From contig CP132905.1 in NCBI GenBank assembly GCA_031446165.1, forward strand, positions 868,001-932,000: a DNA stretch of 64,000 nucleotides. Direction: 5' to 3'. Below are positions 56,405 through 64,000 of this stretch, one piece after another. The stretch's first letter is position 1, and every line of letters starts with the position of its first letter. Source of the DNA: Arsenophonus sp031446165. Its GTDB lineage: Bacteria; Pseudomonadota; Gammaproteobacteria; Enterobacterales; Enterobacteriaceae. The notes below the pieces were generated by a model. That model did not search any database, was not told the DNA's origin, and saw only the letters and a list, made by a program, of their open reading frames with translations. Made by a program: the position numbers and the translations under genes.

Positions 56405-57361
56405 TTAAAATTTATTATCTTTTTCTTTTAATGTAATTAAATGTTTTCGTTGTATTCCCATAATTAACACTAATGAAGAAGCAACATAAATTGAAGAAAT
56501 ACTTCCAATAATCACACCAGTAAAAAACACCAATGAAAATCCTTGAAGCATTAAACCACCAAACATATAAAGCATTACCACTACCAATAAAGTACTTATT
56601 GATGTAATCAATGTTCTTTTTAATGTTTGCGTTAAGGAAATATTAACTATCATATCAGACGATACGTTATACATTTTATAAAAATTTTCACGAATACGAT
56701 CAAAAATAACAATACTATCATTTAATGAATACCCAATTACTGACATTAATGAAGCAATGATGGTCATATCAATTTCAATATGAAATAATGATAATATCCC
56801 TAATATAAAAATCACATCATGTATTAATGCAATTACAGTAGCAGATGCTAAACGCCATTCAAAACGCACACTAACATAAATTAAAATACCAACAAAAGCA
56901 GATATAATAGCTATTAATCCCTTTGTAACTAGTTCATCTCCTACACTTGGTCCTACAAATTCAATTTTTTTTAAAAATGCTTTATTATCAATATCTTTAT
57001 GAATTATAGAAATAATTGATTTATCATTTTTTTCATTTTTTAAATCTTGATTAGGAGGCAAGCGAATTACAATATTATGAACACTACCAAAATTTTGAAT
57101 TAATATTTTTTTATTACCATAAAACATCAAAGTTTCTCTAATTTTATCTAGATTTACCAATTTACTCAAATTAATTTCAACAACTGTACCACCAGTAAAA
57201 TCTAATCCAAAACAAAAACCTTTTAATGTAATAATCGTCAGTGAAATAATTAATATAACCATTGAAATAAAAAACGCAAAATAGTTTAAAGACATGAAGT
57301 CAATAATTTTACATTTATTATTTATGTTATTTAAATCATTTGCTGCATTACTTTGCAACAC
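56405..57361 (-). CDS. secF: SecF, protein export membrane subunit
   Basis: With SecD uses the proton gradient to help pull proteins through SecYEG. I start at GTG 57361, giving 318 residues (E. coli 323): AGGA lies eight bases before it in the 22-base gap behind secD, and the N terminus then has the E. coli-like distance to IDFMSLNYFAF. An ATG frame 19 codons further up would overlap the end of secD. The motifs GLDFTGGTVVEI, EFVGPSVGDEL and MSVIGYSLNDSIVIFDRIREN, and six hydrophobic segments, are present. Confidence 0.95.
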   Translation of the reverse strand: MLQSNAANDLNNINNKCKIIDFMSLNYFAFFISMVILIISLTIITLKGFCFGLDFTGGTVVEINLSKLVNLDKIRETLMFYGNKKILIQNFGSVHNIVIRLPPNQDLKNEKNDKSIISIIHKDIDNKAFLKKIEFVGPSVGDELVTKGLIAIISAFVGILIYVSVRFEWRLASATVIALIHDVIFILGILSLFHIEIDMTIIASLMSVIGYSLNDSIVIFDRIRENFYKMYNVSSDMIVNISLTQTLKRTLITSISTLLVVVMLYMFGGLMLQGFSLVFFTGVIIGSISSIYVASSLVLIMGIQRKHLITLKEKDNKF

Positions 57362-57383
57362 AATCAAATTCCTGAAAAATATC

Positions 57384-59225
57384 TTAAATAGACAACTTTT
57401 TAAGTCGTTTACCACCATATAGTAAATTTACAATAGCACGAGTAAATATCATTGTAGTAAACATAGATGTCACAATACCAATAATTGTCGTAACAGCAAA
57501 ACCTTTTATAAAACCTGAACTTACTACATACAAAATTATTGATGTAATACCAGTAGTTAAATTGGCATCTACTATACTAGAAAACGAACCTTTATAACCT
57601 TCATTGATAGCATGTTGCACAGAAAGACCATTTTTTAACTCTTCTTTAATACGTTCATTAATTAAAACGATAGCATCAACAGATATAGCAACAATTAAAA
57701 TAATACCAGCAATTCCAGGCATAGTTAAAGCAACTCCTGGTAACACAGACATAATAGCAACTATCAATATTAAATTTATTAATAAAGCAAAACTTGCAAT
57801 AACACCAAACTTACGATAATAGGTTATTACAAACAACATAGAAACTAATAAACCTGAAAATGATGCTTTAATGCCTTCTTTAATATTTTGCAATCCTAAT
57901 AATGGTCCAATTGTAATTTCCTGAATAATTTGAATAGGTGAAACCAATGCACCAGACCTTAATAATAAAGATAATTGGCGAGCTTCTGTTGGATTACTAA
58001 TACCAGTAATACGAAATTTATTACCAAAATAACCAGAAATTCTTGCAATATTAATGATTTGTTCATCTTTTACTAAAATAATATCACCATTAGTATTTTT
58101 TTGTCCAGTATCTCGATATTCCACTAATAAGGTTGCCATAAGTTTATTTTGATAATCACGCGTAAAATTAGACATAATAGAACCACCTATATTATCTAAA
58201 CTAATATTAACCTGTACATTGCCTATGTCATCAAAATCATATTTTGCATTAATAATATGATCACCAGTTAAAATTATTTTCTTGTACAGTAGCACAGACT
58301 GACCATCACGAGTATATTTTATTTCTGAATCATCAGGAACATGAAAACTATCCATAATAGAATTATTAGCATCCATATTGACTAATCTAAATTCTAACAT
58401 AGCCGTTGCATTCAAAATTCTTTTTGCTCTTGCCGTATCTTGAATACCAGGTAATTCAACAACAATGTGATCACCTTGACGTTGTATCAATGAGCCCATA
58501 ATTCCTAATTGATTAACACGATTACGAATAATTTTAAGATTTTGAGATAACACATCATTTCGAGTTTTATCAATTCTTTCATTTTTCATTAATGCAATTA
58601 ATTTATTATTGGTAACTTCAAAAAAGAAATCATTATAAATGTTTTTTAAATAATTTCTGGATTTTAAACATTCATAACTATTGCGAAATCGCACTTCAAT
58701 ACCATAATTATTAATTTTACGTATACTTGAATATGGTAACTTTTGTGCACGTAAATCATTGCTAATGCTATCCATCGTATTTTCTTGTAACTTATTTAAA
58801 ATTTTATTAATATCCATTGATATTAAAAAATGCACACCACCACGTAAATCCAAACCTAATTTCATAGGTTCAGCACTTAAAAATTTTAGCCAATTAGGTG
58901 TTGCAGGTGCTAAATTTAATGCAATAATATACTTATTTCCTAATTGAGATAATAAAATTTCTCTTGCATTAAGTTGTAAATTTACATTATCAAAACAAAT
59001 AAGAATTTCATCATGTTGTAATTTTATAGATTTAATCTTTATTTTTTCTTTTTTTAAAGTATTAACAATTTGATTGAAAATTGCTTCATTTGCAAAATTT
59101 TCTCTTACTCCAACAATTTGAATAGCTGGATCTTCCCCAAAAAGATTTGGTAGTGCATAAATTATACTAATAATGCAAACACTTACTATAAAAAAATTTT
59201 TCCACAAAGGATAACGATTTAACAA
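57384..59225 (-). CDS. secD: SecD, protein export membrane subunit
   Basis: Larger partner of SecF. The 613 residues compare with 615. One N-terminal membrane segment is followed by the large periplasmic region (GLDLRGGVHFLISMD; NRVNQLGIMGSLIQRQG) and five more segments with GVALTMPGIAGIILIVAISVD and the Asp-containing VDAIVLINERIKEEL. It lies between yajC and secF in the operon order of E. coli (queA-tgt-yajC-secD-secF), of which the first two genes have decayed here. Confidence 0.98.
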   Translation of the reverse strand: MLNRYPLWKNFFIVSVCIISIIYALPNLFGEDPAIQIVGVRENFANEAIFNQIVNTLKKEKIKIKSIKLQHDEILICFDNVNLQLNAREILLSQLGNKYIIALNLAPATPNWLKFLSAEPMKLGLDLRGGVHFLISMDINKILNKLQENTMDSISNDLRAQKLPYSSIRKINNYGIEVRFRNSYECLKSRNYLKNIYNDFFFEVTNNKLIALMKNERIDKTRNDVLSQNLKIIRNRVNQLGIMGSLIQRQGDHIVVELPGIQDTARAKRILNATAMLEFRLVNMDANNSIMDSFHVPDDSEIKYTRDGQSVLLYKKIILTGDHIINAKYDFDDIGNVQVNISLDNIGGSIMSNFTRDYQNKLMATLLVEYRDTGQKNTNGDIILVKDEQIINIARISGYFGNKFRITGISNPTEARQLSLLLRSGALVSPIQIIQEITIGPLLGLQNIKEGIKASFSGLLVSMLFVITYYRKFGVIASFALLINLILIVAIMSVLPGVALTMPGIAGIILIVAISVDAIVLINERIKEELKNGLSVQHAINEGYKGSFSSIVDANLTTGITSIILYVVSSGFIKGFAVTTIIGIVTSMFTTMIFTRAIVNLLYGGKRLKKLSI

Positions 59226-59249
59226 AATTTTTCTCTATAAAATTCAAAA

Positions 59250-59582
59250 TCAAATAAATTTCATTGTACCTTTTGGCAAAACTGCTGTAACAAAATCTCG
59301 TTTAATAGTCACTTCATTGGTATCATTTAATGCAAGAATAATATAACCTGTTTCAGATATTTTCATTACACGCCCAATAATTCCACCTGTTGTTAATATT
59401 TCATCACCTTTAGAAATAGAATCTATTAATTTTTTATGTTCTTTAGCCCGTTTTTGTTGTGGCCGCAATATTACAAAATAAAAAATTAATCCAAAAATAA
59501 CTAACATAATAATCAAAGAATAAGTGTTTTCCTGAGCTCTAACATCTGCTAGAGCCATTGCTTCAGAAATAAAAAAATTCAT
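59250..59582 (-). CDS. yajC: YajC, Sec translocon accessory subunit
   Basis: Single-span inner-membrane protein that joins SecDF. At 110 residues it equals E. coli. The membrane segment (SLIIMLVIFGLIFYFVILRP) at residues 22-41 is followed by the family motif RPQQKRAKEHKKLIDSISKG and GDEILTTGGIIGRV. The ribosome site AAGGAAA precedes the ATG. In E. coli tgt lies directly upstream; here its remains begin 180 bases upstream. Confidence 0.97.
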   Translation of the reverse strand: MNFFISEAMALADVRAQENTYSLIIMLVIFGLIFYFVILRPQQKRAKEHKKLIDSISKGDEILTTGGIIGRVMKISETGYIILALNDTNEVTIKRDFVTAVLPKGTMKFI

Positions 59583-59762
59583 CGAAAAGTTTCCTTATTG
59601 CAATCATCAATAACTATAAAATTAATTATATTTAATGTAATGACATGTATATTTGAAAAAATAACGTTTATAGAAATCAAAAATTCATAATCATAAAATT
59701 AACATCATATATTATTTTATATTTTTTTGAAAAATTAGGTATATATACTAATTTCAATAAAA

Positions 59763-59937
59763 ATTAAATAAAAATATCAGATACAAAAATAAAACTCTTT
59801 AATACTCAATAAAAATCCAATAAAAAAGTGCAGTTATTTAAAAAAAATACTAAAATTTTCATATAAAATGTAAAAAATAAGATTATTTAAATCGAAATGA
59901 AATTTATGACCTTTTAAATGATATTAACATTTTTCAC
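59763..59937 (-). pseudogene. tgt: Relic of tgt (tRNA-guanine transglycosylase), C-terminal part
   Basis: Minus strand directly upstream of yajC, the E. coli place of tgt. Four pieces follow one another: LISFKRS-ISF-RFK (like LHHLDRCNEILGARLN), I-KF-YFF-ITALF with stops where Tgt has IHNLRYYQRLMAGL (gapless), FIE, and then, shifted by two bases, LKSFIFVSDIF (like LESFVTDFY). The stops fall partly at former arginine positions. Identities are scattered but colinear over 60 residues. By eye. Confidence 0.5.
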
Positions 59938-60036
59938 CAATAATAAATTTTTCTTATTTCTATAATTTTTATTAAAAAAGCACATATTTTAAAATAAATT
60001 ATTAATAAAAATAAAAAATTTTGTTAAAAAATTTAC

Positions 60037-60070
60037 TTTGCTCTTAATAAAGTTTTGCTCTTAATAAAGT
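60037..60070. repeat. Exact 17-base tandem duplication
   Basis: TTTGCTCTTAATAAAGT occurs twice in direct succession with no mismatch. It lies inside the region of the decayed tgt gene and must be recent, since it has not diverged. Confidence 0.85.
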
Positions 60071-60924
60071 GTACGTTAAAAAACGTTAATTTGTAATCTA
60101 CAATATTATAAAGATATCATGAACAATATCTTATCAAGATAATTTTAAAAAAATGCTTAAAATATATTTAAATATAACATATTTTTTTTCTAAAGAAAAT
60201 CATAAAAACTTTACTTTAATAACATCTAAAAAAATCTATCTATTAATTTTATAATTTTATTAAATAATTTTATTTTATATATAAAAAACATCAAAATAAA
60301 AGTTAAAAAAATGAATTTTTAGTAAATTACTATTTCATTTTCATCAATAATCAAAAAATCAATATTTATGTTAAAAAAAGTTTATCTGTTAAACTATTAT
60401 ATCTATATAATAAAGAAATTTATTTTTGAAAATTTGCTACAGTTTATTTATCTTTTATATAAAATTATTCCTGTAGTATCTAATTATACTTTTTTAAAAA
60501 AATAAAATAAATTCATTAAAATTTTTAAGATCATTTTTTGATGTCATGTTTGTATTTTATAGTTATAATTCAAAAAATTAGAAAAATTTTATTTTTAATC
60601 AATATCTATTAGTATTTTATTATCGATAAAAAATTCATAAAACTTAATGAATTAATTATGTAGTCAAAAAACTCATTTTCTTTATAATCAATAAAAATTC
60701 TCTATTTTCTTTTTTTTATAAAACTTAAAATAATAAAAATTTAAAAATAAAAACTTTAATAATTAAAAATCTATAACAAAAATAATAGCACTATAAAAAA
60801 TCAAATTAGCAACTGAAATAAGTTATAAAAAAATTTAAACATAAGTGACAATAAAAAAACAAATTTAAAGAACAAATATCAAAAAATTTTTTAATATAAA
60901 AATCTCATAAATTTCAAATGTTTT

Positions 60925-61002
60925 AAAAATTACATAAAAATAAAAATATCTTTTTATAAGTATTTAACCAAAAAAATAAAAATTTACTAACAATAAAAAA
61001 CA
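60925..61002 (-). pseudogene. queA: Relic of queA, C-terminal part
   Basis: Minus strand. In one frame with a single stop: FLLLVNFYFFG, stop, ILIKRYFYFYVIF. It aligns with E. coli QueA TLLMLVSAFAGY and, after a deletion, EEKYRFFSYGDAMF: L, L, V, G, K, F, Y and F are kept. It lies 990 bases before the tgt relic; the intact genes would give about 985. The lost pair queA-tgt makes queuosine in tRNA. Confidence 0.5.
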
Positions 61003-63704
61003 TCGATTTTTTTATAGTACTTATATTTATCATAAAATTACTTATTTATCAAAAAATAAAAAAAATATAATATATAGTTTATAATTTTTTCTTAAAAGAT
61101 CAAAACAATAATTGCAAAAATAACTGAAATAAAACTTTTTAAGAAAAATGGAAAAATAAAATTTAATACATTTAGCACACTACATATCAAAATTATTAAC
61201 ATTTTTCATGTAATTATTATGTAATGAATCCTTCTACCATTAAGAAACTTAATTAATAAATGAATCAAATACCCATATGGATAAATATTCATTAATAATA
61301 GATAAAAAAATCTATAAAATTATTTAAATTTAAATTTTTTATTATAAAAAACAACAAAAAGAAAAGTTAAAGTACCATAAAAATAGCAAATAAAGACAAA
61401 TATACCAGTAAATATAAACCTAAAAACAAATTATATAAAACAAAAAATAAATCCTCTTTAAAAACCTACCTTAATTGCCAAAAGTATATTTTGCATAGGT
61501 ATGACAATATCTACTTAGTGCTTGCATAAAATAGCAATTTACCATTATTAAAACTACATTGAAATTATAATATATAAAAAATATACAAGAATTAACAGTA
61601 AAACGGCAAATAATCTAATATAAATTAAGAGATAAAAAAATAAGTTTTCCTAAAATGAAAAACAGTATTTATCAAAAAACTAAAAAAATATCACATTCAA
61701 AATATTGATTATAGTAAAAATTGATAAATACCTGTGTACAATTTTTTTAAAAAAATAAAATCTACTAGCTAACCAAAAAACAGATTCAATCCATAAAAAA
61801 TCTAATGTAATTTTTTTTATCGGAAATGAAAGATAATCCTAAAAAATCTAAAAATCGTCTTAAATAACTTAACATATTGATAAAATTAAAAAATAAAAAT
61901 ACAAATTTTAAAATACCTATTCTTCTTTATGGTTTAAAGGAAATCTAACTTAAGAAAAAATTATTATATTTTTGAGTATAGAAAATAATATCCTATATTT
62001 TTATCCTGATAGATAAAAATACAATAAAATCAAAGAGTAATATTTTATATCTATTAGTACACTAATCTATGCGATATTGCTATATAAATTTACAAAGTTC
62101 ACATAAACTGCTAGAAAACTATAATAAATGTTATTATTAATATTCATACTTTTTACAATTTATAATCAAAGCATCATTTAATAACGATTTTTCTTTTGCT
62201 ATAAATAATATAAAAATTATAAACCCTAAAACTAAAATTTATTTAAAATTTAAATTTTATATAACAATTATTTTATTAATCTTTTAATATTTATGAAACT
62301 TAAAAAATAACATATTTTTATTTTCTGAAAACCATATTTTTTTATTGGAAAATATCTATATTTAAAAAATATTTATCATATATATTGATAATAATCAAAA
62401 ATTTATTTTTAATAAATAATTGCATATTGTTAAATATATTATATATATCATTTTTATAAATAATATGTTTTCTAAAAAATAGAAATACCGCTAGCAAAAA
62501 ATAAACGTAATATAAACAAAAATTATACTAATAATATATTATTGTGATTGTTTAATAAAAATAAAATTAATAATAAAAATTATTATAATATCTTAATACA
62601 AAAAATTACGATTTTATTCTAATTTTTAAAATTAAAAATAACAATAATTATGTTACAATATTTTAACAAAAAATATCTAATTTTTTAAATTTTATAAAAA
62701 TTGTAAATTTCTGCCATAAAAATATTTTTTATAAAATTAATCTCGAATAACACATAAACATATAATCACGTATAATAATCACTTATAAAGTATACAAAAT
62801 AAAAAAATACTATTAAAAGAATATATTCTTTATAGTAAAATTTATAAAATAATATTATAAAAAATATTTTTTATTTTTTAATTTAACATTTTATTTTATA
62901 TTTTATTATTAAATATGACAATTTTATTTAAAAATTAAAAAAATGATTGCTAATTATTATCATCACAGTTTTGTATAAAAAAAATCATGATTAAATTAAT
63001 ACTAACTATACTATTTTATTGCTTTTGAATGAAAATAATATTTTAGTTAAAATTACAATAATTATATTTAAAAACCATTTTTGAAAAGATAAAAAAATCA
63101 AATATATTTTTTAATTTTTAAAAATCTTAAAAAATTTTTAATAAAATATTTATAAATAAACTATACTTAAATTATTTTAATATAAATTATATATTTACAA
63201 TATCGCTACTTATTTTTTATCATTAAAAATTTAAAATAAAAAATCTATTTCATCAAAACAACGTATAAAAATAATTCTTTATTAAAAAATCAGGCATATG
63301 TACCACTTTAAAGAATATCAATTTAAATATTTATTTTATAATGTATTATAAAGTATATTAAATTAATAATTAATATAGAGCATTTTTACCATTTCAGAAT
63401 ACAAATGTATATAAATTTTGTTAAAAATATTTTTATTTTTTAATATTAATATACTAAAATATAATATATTATAAAAAATATAGAAAAATTTCTCCAACTA
63501 TTAATCCGAAGATAAATGATTGATTTATAAAATCAATTATTAAAATATCAACATCTACCACATAAATTAAAATTAAAATTTCAAAAATCCATATCAAAAA
63601 TTATTTAAAATTACCATGAAAATATTTACAATATATCATATAACTTAATCTAATTACATTAACATAAAAATATTATTTCTAAATTCTATTTTTTGGAGAA
63701 AAAC

Positions 63705-64000
63705 ATGAAATATCCGTTAATTATAGGAAATTGGAAACTTAATGGTAATACTAAAATAGTAAAAAACTTTATGCAAAAAATATGTAACACATTAAAAAAT
63801 GTTACTTTTTGTAAAATAGTAATTGCACCACCAATACCATATTTAATTGCAGCAAAAAAAATTTTAAATGGCAGTAACATAGAACTGTGTGCACAAAATG
63901 TTGACATAAACCTTTCCGGTTCCTTTACAGGTGAAATTTCTGCAAAAATGCTAAAAGATATTGGAATAAAATATATTATTATTGGGCATTCAGAACGCAG
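63705..64000 (+). CDS. tpiA: Triosephosphate isomerase (5' part)
   Basis: Interconverts dihydroxyacetone phosphate and glyceraldehyde 3-phosphate. The window ends after 98 complete codons of about 255. It begins MKYPLIIGNWKLNGN, with the substrate-binding Asn and Lys of NWKLNG, then LCAQNVDINLSGSFTGEIS, and reaches the catalytic His in IIIGHSER just before the edge. A strong GGAG (63695-63698) lies six bases before the ATG. In E. coli tpiA is close to fpr; here they are 58 kb apart. Confidence 0.96.
   Translation, partial: MKYPLIIGNWKLNGNTKIVKNFMQKICNTLKNVTFCKIVIAPPIPYLIAAKKILNGSNIELCAQNVDINLSGSFTGEISAKMLKDIGIKYIIIGHSER

Larger units (their letters stand above)
59583..63704. other. 4.1 kb noncoding block before tpiA
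   Basis: The longest gene-free stretch of the window. The first 1.4 kb still contains recognisable remains of tgt (59763-59937) and queA (60925-61002) on the minus strand. A 17-base exact tandem repeat is at 60037-60070. From about 61,100 to 63,690 I recognise nothing: no frame above noise, no tRNA-like GC-rich segment, no DnaA-box cluster. Confidence 0.55.

Noticed and set aside
59583..63704. Replication origin in the long gene-free block
   Set aside because: No cluster of DnaA boxes seen and none of the usual neighbours (dnaA, dnaN, mnmG); AT-richness is general in this genome.
63686..63907. Open frame on the minus strand over the start of tpiA
   Set aside because: Shadow of the clear tpiA reading frame and its ribosome site on the plus strand.
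1..64000. tRNA, rRNA, 4.5S RNA, CRISPR arrays, IS elements, phage or plasmid genes
   Set aside because: No GC-rich cloverleaf segments, no regularly spaced repeats, no transposase or integrase frames were seen on reading both strands.

Overview
The window is a very AT-rich piece of a reduced gammaproteobacterial (Enterobacterales) chromosome. Every recognisable protein has its closest match, as I remember the sequences, among Escherichia coli-type enterobacterial proteins. About 43 kb of the 64 kb is coding, in 42 genes. The rest is long AT-rich spacer without tRNAs, rRNAs, IS elements, phage genes or CRISPR arrays. This is what a vertically inherited insect symbiont looks like (Wigglesworthia, Blochmannia, Arsenophonus/Aschnera type). 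I cannot name the species from sequence alone. Riboflavin (ribD, ribH, ribF) and haem (hemH, cyoE) genes are retained, which would suit a B-vitamin provisioning symbiont, perhaps of a blood feeder. That is inference.

Layout. Positions 1-5142 hold hslU, glpK and fpr, a block near 88 min on the E. coli map. Positions 5291-21280 hold dapB, ispH, lspA, ileS, ribF, rpsT, nhaA, dnaJ, dnaK, tal and gpmB, the block around 0/100 min. Positions 22974-59582 hold ybaL, hemH, adk, htpG, dnaX, hha, ppiD, lon, clpX, clpP, bolA, cyoABCDE, yajR, ispA, dxs, pgpA, nusB, ribH, ribD, nrdR, secF, secD and yajC, the 9-11 min block in conserved order and orientation. At 63705 tpiA begins, again from the 88 min region, and it runs off the end. 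The two inner blocks therefore sit between fpr and tpiA, which are near neighbours in E. coli.

How the genes work together. The window has a nearly whole protein-quality set (HslU, DnaK/DnaJ, HtpG, PpiD, Lon, ClpXP). It has the Sec accessory complex SecDF-YajC, a complete cytochrome bo3 oxidase with haem O synthase and ferrochelatase, isoprenoid genes (dxs, ispH, ispA, with Fpr as likely electron donor), and riboflavin/FAD genes. Central carbon genes are glpK, tal, gpmB and tpiA. The two sigma-32 promoters in front of dnaK are still readable.

The most interesting content is in the spacers. Several are not random DNA but 'gene ghosts'. In the places where E. coli has glpF, fkpB, apt, tomB, hupB, tig, xseB, tgt and queA, short stretches on the expected strand still align with those proteins, broken by stops and frameshifts. 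For queA and tgt the distance between the two ghosts still matches the length of the lost genes. Three intact-looking genes (ybaL, yajR, dnaX) have each lost a C-terminal accessory domain while keeping the core. Hha, whose usual partner TomB is a ghost, is still highly conserved. No clearly new system such as a defence island or novel operon was found. All ghost alignments were made by eye from remembered protein sequences and need a profile search.
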